This document shows positions 50,365 through 59,320 of a DNA stretch of 64,000 bases, piece after piece. The notes under the pieces were generated by a model, which was not told the DNA's origin, searched no databases, and saw only the letters and a program-made list of their open reading frames with translations. Source of the DNA: JANQMX01 sp965247175 (GTDB lineage Bacteria > Pseudomonadota > Alphaproteobacteria > Kiloniellales > DSM-21159); assembly GCA_965247175.1 (NCBI GenBank), contig OZ252006.1, forward strand, positions 248,001 to 312,000, in the 5' to 3' direction. A program made the position numbers and the translations under genes. Numbering within the stretch: the first letter of the stretch is position 1; each line of letters begins with the position of its first letter.

Positions 50365-50988
50365 GTGGCTGGGTCCTGTTGCAGTCAAAATGTTGCTTTC
50401 GATGGCCTTTCGCGCGCCTACAAGCGCATTCTGCTTATCGTTATCGCGATCAACGCCGGGATGTTCCTTTTCGAAGGGGCGGCCGGCTTCATTGCCGACT
50501 CCCAGGCTCTCAAGGCCGATGCGCTGGACTTTCTGGGCGACAGCGTAACCTACGCGATCACTCTCGCGGTGATCGGAGCGCCCTTGCTTGTCCGGTCGAG
50601 AGTCGCGCTGCTGAAGGGCTTGAGCCTGGCGGCCATGGGGCTCTGGGTCCTGATCAGCACCGGGATGGCCGTATGGGACGACGGCGTTCCGCTGGCTCCG
50701 GTCATGGGCGGAGTTGGCTTTCTGGCGCTTCTTGCCAATCTCGCCAGCGTGGCCCTTCTGATGCGCTACCGAGACGGCGACTCCAACGTCCGCTCGGTCT
50801 GGCTGTGCAGCCGAAACGACGCCATCGGCAACATCGCCGTTGTCATCACCGCCAGCGGCGTCTGGGCCTCGCAAAGCGCCTGGCCGGACCTGGTCGTGGC
50901 GGCCGGAATGGCCCTGCTGTTTTTCTCCAGCGCCGTGCAGATCGTGCGCCAGGCCTTGGCCGAGCAGGCGTCCTTGCAGACGGCCTAA
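50365..50988 (+). CDS. cation diffusion facilitator family transporter, short form
   Basis: A 207-aa protein with six hydrophobic segments, the CDF core, and no C-terminal cytosolic domain. The TM2 metal site is ADALDFLGDS (Asp55-x3-Asp59). The TM5 site, usually HxxxD, reads CSRNDAIGN, so Cys is at the His position. Translation probably starts at GTG 50365, with GGAG 9 bases before; a TTG 9 bases upstream is the alternative. It exports divalent metal using the proton gradient under control of the divergent MerR protein. Confidence 0.85.
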   Translation: MAGSCCSQNVAFDGLSRAYKRILLIVIAINAGMFLFEGAAGFIADSQALKADALDFLGDSVTYAITLAVIGAPLLVRSRVALLKGLSLAAMGLWVLISTGMAVWDDGVPLAPVMGGVGFLALLANLASVALLMRYRDGDSNVRSVWLCSRNDAIGNIAVVITASGVWASQSAWPDLVVAAGMALLFFSSAVQIVRQALAEQASLQTA

Positions 50989-51131
50989 TTTGCCCCTGAT
51001 CACACTCTGGCCAAGATGCGGTAATTCCTTTGAAAGGGATCCGGGTTTAACCCTAATGTTCCAGTCGGACACTCCGGCTGCCATCGGCCGCAAGCCGAGA
51101 GACGTCTGACCAAGGCTAAGGACCAATTCCC

Positions 51132-53072
51132 ATGCGACTGACGGCGCTGTTGCTGGCCATGCTGCTTTTCGCGGCGCCGAGCTGGGCGCGGCTGTCGCAA
51201 GAAGAGCGGATGGTCTACCGCGAGGCTTTCGCGCTTGCGCAAGACGGTCGCCTGGACGAGGCGCGCCGCACGGCCGCCTACGCCAAAGAGCCGCTGCTGC
51301 AAAAGACGCTGCGCTGGCTTTCCTACCAAGACTCCAACAGCGAGGCCGGTTTCGTCGAGATTTCGCAGTTCATCCGCGCAAACCCGGATTGGCCCGCGCA
51401 GACGGCCATGCGCCGCCGGGCTGAAGAAACAATGCCGGCCATTCTGTCCGATGGCGATGTCATTGCTTGGTTCGAGCGATACGAGCCGGTCACGGGGGCA
51501 GGGGCGTTGCGTTATCTGCGGGCCCTCATGGCTCGCGGAGACACCAAGCGCGCGGCCGAGGTAGCGCGGCGGGCTTGGCGCGAAGAGAATTTCAGCCGCG
51601 CCGATGAGCAGCCTTTCTATGGTTTGGCGAAGCGCTTTCTCGAACCAGAAGACCATCAGGTGCGTTGGGAGCGCTTGACCTCCGCGCGCTTGGCCGACCC
51701 TGCCATGCGGCAAGCCAAGCGCATGGAGCGTGGCTATACCGCCTTGACCCGCGCGCGCCTGCTGCTGTCGCGCCAGAGCTCTGGTGTCGATAAGGCCATC
51801 CGCCAGGTTCCGAAGTCGCTCGCGGGCGATACGGGCTTGCTCTACGAGCGTGCGCGCTGGCGCCTGCGGAAGAACCGGCTCGATTCCGCCCTCGAAATCC
51901 TCAAGCCTGGCCCCAAGCAGGTGGTCAATGCTGAACGCTGGTGGCGGCTACAGCGCTGGGCCGCGCGCTGGTCCTTGCGCGAAGGACGGATTACCACCGC
52001 CTATTATCTTGCCAGCGGCCATCATCTCTCTCCCGAAGGCCGGGAGTTGGTGTCCTACGCTGAAGCGGAGTTCCTCGCCGGTTGGCTCGCTTTGCGCTAC
52101 CTGCAGGAGCCTGGCGACGCCCTGGCGCACTTCCAGCGCCTCGAGAAGGCCGTCGGCTCACCGATCAGCAAGGCGCGCGCCAGCTTCTGGATTGGGGAGG
52201 CGCAAGCGGCCAATGGTCGTCAGGACCTAGCCCGCGAGGCCTATGGCGCCGCGGCCGAGCATGCCTTCACGTTTTACGGCCAGATGGCGGCTGCCCGCCT
52301 TGGCGTCCGGCCGGCGCTGCCGCCGGCGGATGAGGGAGGTGTTGTCTCTCAGGGGCTCCAGACCAGCGAGAGCGTCGCCGCCGTGCGGCTCCTGGCGGAG
52401 GTCGAAGGCCGCGCATTCATCCCGATGTTCTTTGCCCGGCTGCGCGCCGATGCGGAAAGCGCGGCCGACTATCGCTTCGTGGCCGAGCTGGCGGGTAACC
52501 TCGACTTGCACGACGAGGAAGTGCGCACCGCCAAGCGGGCTTTGCGCGACGGCCATCTGCTTCTCGAAAGCCTTTACGTGCTTCCGAGCTTCGACGGCTT
52601 TATCGACTCGCGCTCGCTGGAGCCGGCTTTGGTTCTGGGGCTGATGCGTCAGGAGAGCACCTTTGATCCGGCCGCCGTCAGCCCCGCCGGCGCGCGGGGT
52701 ATCATGCAGCTGATGCCCGCTACGGCGAAGCAGATGGCGCGAAAGAAGGGTGTTGCCTACGAGCGCCGCCGTTTGACCGAGGATGCGACCTACAACGCCT
52801 TCTTGGGACAGCACTATCTTGCAGATCGGATCGACGAGTTCGGCGGCTCATATCCCTTGGCACTGGCGGCCTACAACGCTGGCCCGCATCGGGTGCGGAC
52901 CTGGCTCAGGCAGTTCGGCGACCCGCGCCGCTCGGGCGTCGAGATGATCGATTGGGTCGAGTCGATCCCTTTCAATGAAACCCGCAACTACGTACAACGG
53001 GTTCTAGAGGCCACCGCCGTCTACCGCTTGATGCTGGAACCGGACGCCGATCCTCTGCCGATAAGGCCCTAG
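51132..53072 (+). CDS. soluble lytic murein transglycosylase
   Basis: A 646-aa periplasmic enzyme of the Slt70 type. The signal peptide is MRLTALLLAMLLFAAPSWA. Roughly 430 residues of alpha-helical superhelix precede the C-terminal goose-lysozyme-like SLT domain: catalytic Glu in GLMRQESTFDP, then SPAGARGIMQLMPATA, LGQHYLADRIDEFGGSYPLALAAYNAG with pieces apart. It cleaves peptidoglycan strands to 1,6-anhydromuropeptides. AAGGA lies 9 bases upstream of the ATG. Confidence 0.93.
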   Translation: MRLTALLLAMLLFAAPSWARLSQEERMVYREAFALAQDGRLDEARRTAAYAKEPLLQKTLRWLSYQDSNSEAGFVEISQFIRANPDWPAQTAMRRRAEETMPAILSDGDVIAWFERYEPVTGAGALRYLRALMARGDTKRAAEVARRAWREENFSRADEQPFYGLAKRFLEPEDHQVRWERLTSARLADPAMRQAKRMERGYTALTRARLLLSRQSSGVDKAIRQVPKSLAGDTGLLYERARWRLRKNRLDSALEILKPGPKQVVNAERWWRLQRWAARWSLREGRITTAYYLASGHHLSPEGRELVSYAEAEFLAGWLALRYLQEPGDALAHFQRLEKAVGSPISKARASFWIGEAQAANGRQDLAREAYGAAAEHAFTFYGQMAAARLGVRPALPPADEGGVVSQGLQTSESVAAVRLLAEVEGRAFIPMFFARLRADAESAADYRFVAELAGNLDLHDEEVRTAKRALRDGHLLLESLYVLPSFDGFIDSRSLEPALVLGLMRQESTFDPAAVSPAGARGIMQLMPATAKQMARKKGVAYERRRLTEDATYNAFLGQHYLADRIDEFGGSYPLALAAYNAGPHRVRTWLRQFGDPRRSGVEMIDWVESIPFNETRNYVQRVLEATAVYRLMLEPDADPLPIRP

Positions 53073-53139
53073 CCGCGCACAGTACACCGCTCCGCCGGTC
53101 CGGGCTCCACAACGCCAAGACCGGGAGGGAGTGTCCGTC

Positions 53140-53832
53140 ATGGCTTCCGCACGTTTTCAGCAGGTCAAGGCCTGCGTTTTCGATGCTTATGGCACGCTGT
53201 TCGACGTGCATTCTGCCGCCGCTGGGGTCGCCGATCAGCTTGGCGAATCGGCTCAGGCGCTCTCTCAGCTCTGGCGCCAGAAGCAACTGGAGTACACTTG
53301 GCTGCGCAGCCTGATGGGCGCCCACTGCGATTTCTGGCAGGTGACAGGGGAGGCGCTCGACTTCGCCATGGCAGCGCAGGGTCTGCATGACGCAGCGCTG
53401 AAGCAGCGGCTGATGGAACTCTACCTGACGCTCGATGCCTATCCGGATGTCACCCCGACCTTGAGCCGATTGAAGGAAGCCGGCATGGCGACGGCTATTC
53501 TCTCCAACGGTGAGCCTAAGATGCTCAACGCGGCCGTCGAGTCGGCCGGCATCGGTGCGCTTCTCGATCAGGTGCTCTCGATCGAGGAGGTGGGCATCTA
53601 CAAGCCCGACAATCGCACCTATCAACTGGCGGTGGACCGTCTCGGCGTCGCCGAGCCGGCGGAGATCGCTTTCGTATCGACCAATGCCTGGGATGCGCGC
53701 GGTGCTGCTCATTTCGGCTTCACGGTGGCCTGGATGAACCGCTTCGGAATGCAGATGGACGTTCTGCCAGGTGAGCCCGCAACGATTATCCAGGGCTTGC
53801 CTGAGCTGACCGAAGCTTTGGGGTTACAGTAA
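53140..53832 (+). CDS. haloacid dehalogenase type II
   Basis: A 230-aa HAD enzyme of the L-2-haloacid dehalogenase group. The nucleophile motif is CVFDAYGTLFDVHSAA, then LSNGEP, the lysine in IYKPDNRTYQL and FVSTNAWDARGAA, all typical of type II dehalogenases, which convert 2-haloalkanoic acids to hydroxy acids; physiological substrates are often unknown. The ATG at 53140 has GGGAGGGA 9 bases before it. Its stop overlaps the next start (TAATG). Confidence 0.88.
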   Translation: MASARFQQVKACVFDAYGTLFDVHSAAAGVADQLGESAQALSQLWRQKQLEYTWLRSLMGAHCDFWQVTGEALDFAMAAQGLHDAALKQRLMELYLTLDAYPDVTPTLSRLKEAGMATAILSNGEPKMLNAAVESAGIGALLDQVLSIEEVGIYKPDNRTYQLAVDRLGVAEPAEIAFVSTNAWDARGAAHFGFTVAWMNRFGMQMDVLPGEPATIIQGLPELTEALGLQ

Positions 53833-54848
53833 TGGCAGTCGCGGCCGAACAGACGACGCAGAGTTTGCCGACATACGCCGATGTCGAGGCGGCGGCGGGC
53901 CGCATCGCGGGCTTTGCCGTCGAGACCCCGTTGATCGAAAACCCGGAACTCAACGCCCGCATCGGCGGACGGGTTCTGATCAAGCCGGAAACCCTCCAGC
54001 GCACGGGATCCTTCAAGTTTCGCGGCGCCTTCAACCGGATCAGTCAGATCCCCGAAAGCGAGCGCGCGCGCGGTGTGCTGGCCTACTCCTCGGGCAATCA
54101 CGCGCAGGGCGTGGCGGCTGCCTGCGGCCTTCTTGGGATCCCGGCGACGATCGTGATGCCGGCCGATGCGCCGCAGGCGAAGCTCGACAACACCCGCGCG
54201 TACGGCGCCCAGGTCGTCACCTATGACCGCTACCGCGAGGCGCGCGAGGACATCGCTGCCAGCCTGCTGCGGGAGAGTGGCGCGACCTTGGTCCGTCCTT
54301 ATGACGACGCGGGCATTATCGCCGGCCAGGGCACCTGTGGCAGGGAGTTGGCGCGGCAGGCTGCTGCGATGGATGCCAAGCTGGACATGGCGTTGATTTG
54401 CTGCGGTGGGGGAGGGCTGAGTGCCGGCTGCGCCTTGGCGCTCGATGCGCTGTCTCCGGAGACTGCGGTCTATGCGGTGGAGCCGGAGGGCTTCGACGAC
54501 ACGGGGCGGTCCCTGCGCGCCGGCACCCGGGAAGGCAACGCCGAGGATGCGCGCTCGATCTGCGATGCGCTCTTGGCGAAAATGCCGGGGGAGCTGACCT
54601 TTGCCATCAATCGCCGTCTTCTGGACGGCGGCCTCACTGTGTCGGACGACGAGGTCCGCTTTGCGATGGCCTACGCTTTCCGGCGCTTGAAGCTGGTGGT
54701 CGAACCGGGCGGCGCGGTCTGCCTCGCCGCGCTCTTGGCGGGCAAGATTACGGCCCGGGACAAGACCGTTGCGTTGACGTTTTCCGGCGGCAACGTGGAC
54801 CCGGCCCGGATGGCCGAAGCCCTCGACGCTTATCCGGACCCACGCTAA
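53832..54848 (+). CDS. threonine/serine dehydratase family PLP enzyme
   Basis: A 338-aa fold-type II PLP enzyme: PLP lysine in RTGSFKFRGAFNR, the SSGNHAQGVA loop and the phosphate-binding GGGGLSAG. It lacks the C-terminal regulatory domain of biosynthetic IlvA, so it resembles the catabolic threonine dehydratase or serine racemase/threo-hydroxyaspartate dehydratase group. The coupling to the dehalogenase gene (one-base overlap) is notable but no shared pathway is obvious. Confidence 0.85.
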   Translation: MAVAAEQTTQSLPTYADVEAAAGRIAGFAVETPLIENPELNARIGGRVLIKPETLQRTGSFKFRGAFNRISQIPESERARGVLAYSSGNHAQGVAAACGLLGIPATIVMPADAPQAKLDNTRAYGAQVVTYDRYREAREDIAASLLRESGATLVRPYDDAGIIAGQGTCGRELARQAAAMDAKLDMALICCGGGGLSAGCALALDALSPETAVYAVEPEGFDDTGRSLRAGTREGNAEDARSICDALLAKMPGELTFAINRRLLDGGLTVSDDEVRFAMAYAFRRLKLVVEPGGAVCLAALLAGKITARDKTVALTFSGGNVDPARMAEALDAYPDPR

Positions 54849-54855
54849 TGGCGCG

Positions 54856-54881
54856 ACCGGGCCTCTCGTCCGAGGCCCGGT
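54856..54881. terminator. hairpin between the dehydratase and bactofilin genes
   Basis: ACCGGGCCTC (54856-54865) and GAGGCCCGGT (54872-54881) form a perfect 10-bp stem with a 6-nt loop between convergent genes. No T-tract follows on either strand. Confidence 0.45.
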
Positions 54882-54899
54882 GAAAACTGTCCCGAAGGA

Positions 54900-55442
54900 C
54901 TACTCGGCCGCGGAGGTACGGGGGGCCTGCGGCTTGTTTTGCGAGATGTCCAGCGGGGCCGGCCCGCTTATCGGAGCGCTCGGCTTCGCCTCTTCGCGGC
55001 GCTTCATCTCGTCGCCGGTGGTCCGCTTGCAGTGTCCGTCGATGAAGGCGCCGGACTCGATCGCCAGGCTCTCATGAAGGACGTCGCCGCGAACCTTGGC
55101 GGACTTCGTCAGGATGACCGTGGTCGCGCGGACTTCGCCCTCGACCGAGCCGCAGACGCGGACGCTGTCGGCATGAATGGCACCGCGCACGTCGCCGGAC
55201 TCGCCGAGCGTGAGGGTGCGGGTCTTGATGTCGCCGTTGACCTTGCCGTCGATCTGGATGTCGCCGTCGCTGGTCACGTTGCCGTCGATCGTCAGATCGG
55301 CGCTGATGATCGAGGGAACGCCATTGTTCTTCCGGGGATCGGAGCTTGCCATCTTGTTAACCTCTGCAGGCTTGGGGGATGATTCGACGGGTTGGGTAGA
55401 AGAAGAGCTTGAGGGGGCGCCCTTCTTAGTTTTGGAGAACAT
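54900..55442 (-). CDS. bactofilin (polymer-forming cytoskeletal protein)
   Basis: A 180-aa bactofilin. Residues 1-45 are a Ser/Pro-rich flexible N-terminus; the central beta-helix (about 46-140) has the hydrophobic repeat pattern seen in SIISADLTIDGNVTSDGDI and IDGKVNGDI; the C-terminus is Lys/Pro-rich. Bactofilins polymerise without nucleotide on the membrane and recruit cell-wall enzymes. The start lies 17 bp inside the end of the upstream M23 gene, so the two are one operon and probably one complex. Confidence 0.93.
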   Translation of the reverse strand: MFSKTKKGAPSSSSSTQPVESSPKPAEVNKMASSDPRKNNGVPSIISADLTIDGNVTSDGDIQIDGKVNGDIKTRTLTLGESGDVRGAIHADSVRVCGSVEGEVRATTVILTKSAKVRGDVLHESLAIESGAFIDGHCKRTTGDEMKRREEAKPSAPISGPAPLDISQNKPQAPRTSAAE

Positions 55443-57363
55443 CGATCTTTGCCTTCACGTAGTGGTAGGGGTTAACGCGCTTGCCTTCGAACCAAACTTC
55501 ATAGTGCAGATGGGGGCCGGTCGAGCGACCGGAGTTGCCAAGCTGGCCCACCTCGTCGCCACGCTCGACCTTTTGGCCGCGTTTGACCGAGATGCGCCGC
55601 AAATGGGCATAGCGTGTCTTAAAGCCGAAGTCGTGCTGTATCTCCACGATGCGCCCGTAACCCGCCATCCATCCTGCTTTTGTCACAACGCCTGAGGCGG
55701 TGGCTTCCAGGGGGGAACGGTAGGGGCCGACAAGGTCGATGCCATAGTGCATGGCCTTGCGACCGTTGATCGGGTCACGGCGCTTTCCGAAGGCGCTGCT
55801 GATACGATAGCCGTCGAGCGGTGTGCCGATCGGCATGCCTTCGAGTAGCTCGCGCATCGCTTCAAGCCGGCCGAGTGAGTTGTCGAGCGACACCAGATTG
55901 CTCAGCAGCATGGTGTTGTGCCCGCGCTGCTCATCGATGTCTTCTTGATGAGGGATGAAGGGGCCGCCCTTGCCGTCGCCGAGACGCTCTTCGGCCTCTT
56001 CGAGAAGCTCTTCTACCGGGAGGCGCAGGCGATCGAGGAAGGCTTCGGCCTCGATGACTGTGTCGTTGGTGCGTTCGGAAAGCTGCTTGATAAGTGCGAT
56101 CTGTTCCGCGCGCATCGCCTTCATCTGGGCCTTCATGGCCAGCATCTGCTCGCCAATCCTCTCGCCCTGCTGGGTGATGCTGTTGCTGCGCCGGTCAGCC
56201 GCCGCCAGTGCAGATTCCAGACGCTCCTCACGTTGGCGCAACGCCACCGTTTCGCGCTCGTATTCAGTGAGCTTCTTCTCCAGCTCTACAATGTCGCGCT
56301 CGTATTGCAGCAGTTGCGAACCGTCATCGTTCAGCTTCGCTTCCGCTGATTGCAGGGATTCCTCCAGGGCGCTCACGCGGTTCTGCAGCTCTTCCCGCTC
56401 GCGGTCCAGCACCTCGATCTTCTCTTCGCGCTGGTTGGAGGTTTCGATGGCTTCGTCTTGCGCCGCGCGGGCGGCTGCGACCTTGCGCTCACTCTCATCA
56501 AGCTCCGCGCGCGCTTGGTCCAGCTCGTTCTGCAGCCGGTCTCGATCGCCGCGCATACTGTCGAAACTCGCCGTGCGCTCATTGAGCTCGGCCGTCACCT
56601 GCGCGTTGGCTGTTTCGGTCGCCGCGACGCTGCGCTCGGCAGCGTCCAGCGCTGCAGCCAACTCGTTGACCTTCGTGGTCAGAAGATCGCGCTCGCTGAC
56701 CAGAGCATCCAGCGTCTCATCTTTGGTGCGCAGCCGCTCGAGCAGCTGCTGATGGGCACTGTCGGCCTCCAGCTTTGCCGCTTGGATGCGCTCCAATTTT
56801 GTTTTCATGTCTGCGATGTGATCGCGCAGCAGCACGGTCTGGCCGGCGAGGCCGCGCAAGCCATCCAGGAAGCTCGCGAACTTACCCTCATCGGCCGGTG
56901 CAGCCGCCGGCTGACCACGCTCTTGCGCTTCCGGATTGGTGCCGTCGCTTTCGGGCGCATGCTGTAAGAGCGCCAGAAGCTGGGCCTGATTGGCATCGAG
57001 CGCGCTGGTCAGCTCGACGAAGCGCACTTCATAGTCGCGAATCTCCTCCAAGAGCTCGGCATAGTCGGCCTTGGACTGCTCGATCTGTTGATTTTTGTCC
57101 GCGACAACCGTTGTGAGATGCACCGTTCCCAAGGTGCCGGACAGCAGCCAAACCGCGGCCAGCACGCTGGTAACGGCGAAGATCTTCTGGCTGCGGGCGG
57201 TGACGCGAAGATAGCGGACGCGGCCATCGGTCCGCAGAATCAGCTCGCGCGGCACGAAATAGCTGTCCAAACGAGACAAGACGCGCTGCAAGGTATTTTG
57301 TTTAGAGGCTTGGTTCGGCTCCTTGCCGTCCTCGCTCCCGGGATTGTTCAGCCCTTCCGACAT
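55426..57363 (-). CDS. membrane-anchored M23 peptidase with coiled coil (LmdC-like)
   Basis: A 645-aa protein with a cytoplasmic N-terminus of about 60 residues, one membrane segment (60-84), a long coiled coil (about 90-430) rich in Glu/Arg/Leu, and a C-terminal M23 endopeptidase domain whose zinc site is complete (HYGIDLVGP, RYAHLRR, HLHYEVW). It hydrolyses peptidoglycan cross-bridges. Pairing with a bactofilin gene and this layout match the LmdC-type partners described in other alphaproteobacteria. GGAG 6 bases before the ATG at 57363 sets the start; an in-frame ATG at 57417 is less likely. Confidence 0.92.
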   Translation of the reverse strand: MSEGLNNPGSEDGKEPNQASKQNTLQRVLSRLDSYFVPRELILRTDGRVRYLRVTARSQKIFAVTSVLAAVWLLSGTLGTVHLTTVVADKNQQIEQSKADYAELLEEIRDYEVRFVELTSALDANQAQLLALLQHAPESDGTNPEAQERGQPAAAPADEGKFASFLDGLRGLAGQTVLLRDHIADMKTKLERIQAAKLEADSAHQQLLERLRTKDETLDALVSERDLLTTKVNELAAALDAAERSVAATETANAQVTAELNERTASFDSMRGDRDRLQNELDQARAELDESERKVAAARAAQDEAIETSNQREEKIEVLDREREELQNRVSALEESLQSAEAKLNDDGSQLLQYERDIVELEKKLTEYERETVALRQREERLESALAAADRRSNSITQQGERIGEQMLAMKAQMKAMRAEQIALIKQLSERTNDTVIEAEAFLDRLRLPVEELLEEAEERLGDGKGGPFIPHQEDIDEQRGHNTMLLSNLVSLDNSLGRLEAMRELLEGMPIGTPLDGYRISSAFGKRRDPINGRKAMHYGIDLVGPYRSPLEATASGVVTKAGWMAGYGRIVEIQHDFGFKTRYAHLRRISVKRGQKVERGDEVGQLGNSGRSTGPHLHYEVWFEGKRVNPYHYVKAKIDVLQN

Positions 57364-57914
57364 TGCCAACTCCGACCTCTTCTTGCTCCAGTCCAGTTTC
57401 CAAAGCACCGTCCGCATGCTGCGGCGTCGGCCTTGGAGCGGCCTTCACGGCCGAGCGATCTGGTCGGGAGAACGCGTCGACAACCCGGGTTGCACCAGCC
57501 CCGCTCCAGGTTGCTCTCCGAACCGGGGGGTGCCTCGATGGCGACCGCCCGTCCGACCCGATCAAAACAATACCGAACCCCGCGGCTCTTCCCGTTCGCC
57601 GCCGTACTCAACAGACCCGATATTTTACCCTTCGACACGATTAAACGCCATTAAACAGGCGCCTTTCGCTTGGCGCGGTAACCTATCGACGCAGCGATTT
57701 TGGCGCAAGATTTGGCGGGACACGGTCAGTTCTATTTTTGCGCTAGTTGGAGATCTGATGCATTCAGTTTAAGCGGGGCCTGTTAACCATAAGTAAAATC
57801 ACGTGAAAACGCACTTCTACTAAGAACCAATAGCGGGCCTTGCTCTGGCATGGCGCCCTTATTATGGTCCGGGATTAGGGTGCAAAATCTGAAATTCTAG
57901 CTGAGGAAAAGGCC
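57364..57914. other. gap between the M23 and dapA genes
   Basis: No gene is supported. The 57780-57870 part is AT-richer and probably holds the dapA promoter; TTGCTC (57840-57845) and TATGGT (57863-57868) at 17-bp spacing are a weak candidate. Confidence 0.45.
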
Positions 57915-58802
57915 ATGTCCGGGCCCATGTTTTCCGGATCGCTGACCGCATTGATCACGCCCTTTCGCAATGGCGCTGTGGACGAAGAAGGCTTTCGCCG
58001 CTTCGTGCAGTGGCAAATCGACGAGGGCACGGACGCGCTCGTTCCTTGCGGCACGACCGGCGAGTCGCCGACTCTGAGCCATGAAGAGCACCGTCGGGTG
58101 ACGGAGCTCTGTATCGAGGTGGCAGAGGGCCAGAGGCCGGTGATTGCCGGCTGTGGTTCGAACTCCACGGACGAGGCGATTGCTCTCACCAAGCATGCCG
58201 AGGCGGCCGGGGCCGACGCAGCGTTGATCGTCACACCTTACTACAACAAGCCGACGCAGGAGGGGTTGTACGCCCACTATAAGGCAATCCACGACGCGAC
58301 CGACATTCCGATCCTGATCTACAACATTCCGGGACGGTCGATTGTCGATATGTCGCTTGAGACGATGGCCAGCCTCGGGGAACTGCCGAACATCGTCGGC
58401 GTGAAGGATGCGACCTACGACTTGGCTCGCCCGGCGCGCCAGCGGCGGCTCTGCGGTACCGACTTTTGTCAACTAAGTGGCGAAGACGCGACGGTCGTTC
58501 CCTTCCTCTCGCAGGGTGGGCACGGTTGCATTTCTGTCACGGCGAATGTCGCACCGCGCATACTCAAGGAGATGCACGATGCGTGGAAAGCCTGTGACAT
58601 ACCGCAGGTGCAGAGCCTCAACGACCGCCTGACCGAACTGCATTCGGCCCTCTTTGCCGAGAGCAGCCCTGGCCCGGTGAAGTTTGCCGCCAGCCTGCTC
58701 GGTCTCTGCGCCGATGAGCTCCGCCTGCCACTCGTTCCCATCAAGGACGCGACCCGACAACGGGTTCGCGATGCCATGCGGGAAGCGGGTTTGGTTAACT
58801 GA
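57915..58802 (+). CDS. dapA: 4-hydroxy-tetrahydrodipicolinate synthase
   Basis: A 295-aa TIM-barrel aldolase condensing pyruvate with aspartate semialdehyde, first committed step to lysine and meso-diaminopimelate for peptidoglycan. Motifs: SLTALITPFRNG at the start, CGTTGESPTL (catalytic Thr), LIYNIPGRS (Tyr) and GVKDATYDL (Schiff-base Lys). GAGG sits upstream of the ATG. smpB follows after 35 bp. Confidence 0.96.
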   Translation: MSGPMFSGSLTALITPFRNGAVDEEGFRRFVQWQIDEGTDALVPCGTTGESPTLSHEEHRRVTELCIEVAEGQRPVIAGCGSNSTDEAIALTKHAEAAGADAALIVTPYYNKPTQEGLYAHYKAIHDATDIPILIYNIPGRSIVDMSLETMASLGELPNIVGVKDATYDLARPARQRRLCGTDFCQLSGEDATVVPFLSQGGHGCISVTANVAPRILKEMHDAWKACDIPQVQSLNDRLTELHSALFAESSPGPVKFAASLLGLCADELRLPLVPIKDATRQRVRDAMREAGLVN

Positions 58803-58837
58803 TCTGAGCGGCTCGTCAGCGCGGAAGCGATACCTCA

Positions 58838-59299
58838 ATGGCTGCAGCTCCTCAGGTCGCCGTGCAAAATCGGCGCGCACGCTACGAGTATCTCATCGAG
58901 GATAGCGTCGAAGCCGGCTTGGTCCTGATGGGCTCGGAGGTGAAGTCGCTGCGTGCCGGCAGGGCCTCGCTGGGTGAGGCCTACGCGGGAGAGCAGGACG
59001 GCGAGCTTTACCTGCTCAACGCGCATATCGCTGAGTACAGCCCCGCGAACCGCTTCGGGCACAGCCCCAAGCGCGCCCGCAAACTGTTGCTTCACAAGCG
59101 GGAAAGAGATCGATTGCTCGGTCAGATCCGGCGGGAGGGCTACACGCTGGTGCCGCTGTCCATCTACTTCAACGATCGCGGCATCGCCAAGCTGAAGCTC
59201 GGGTTGGCGCGCGGCAAGAAGAAGGCCGACAAGCGGGAAGCCTCAAAGCAACGTGACTGGCAGCGGGAAAAGAGCCGGATTCTGAAAGCCCAGGGCTGA
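58838..59299 (+). CDS. smpB: SsrA-binding protein SmpB
   Basis: A 153-aa tmRNA partner for ribosome rescue. NRRARYEYLIEDSVEAG and LMGSEVKSLRAGRASL begin the OB-fold; the basic C-terminal tail (ARGKKKADKREASKQRDWQRE in pieces) mimics the anticodon stem. Length is normal. It follows dapA in the same direction; no ssrA gene is in the window. Confidence 0.97.
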   Translation: MAAAPQVAVQNRRARYEYLIEDSVEAGLVLMGSEVKSLRAGRASLGEAYAGEQDGELYLLNAHIAEYSPANRFGHSPKRARKLLLHKRERDRLLGQIRREGYTLVPLSIYFNDRGIAKLKLGLARGKKKADKREASKQRDWQREKSRILKAQG

Positions 59300-59320
59300 T
59301 CGGGCGGGGGCGTCTTCTGC

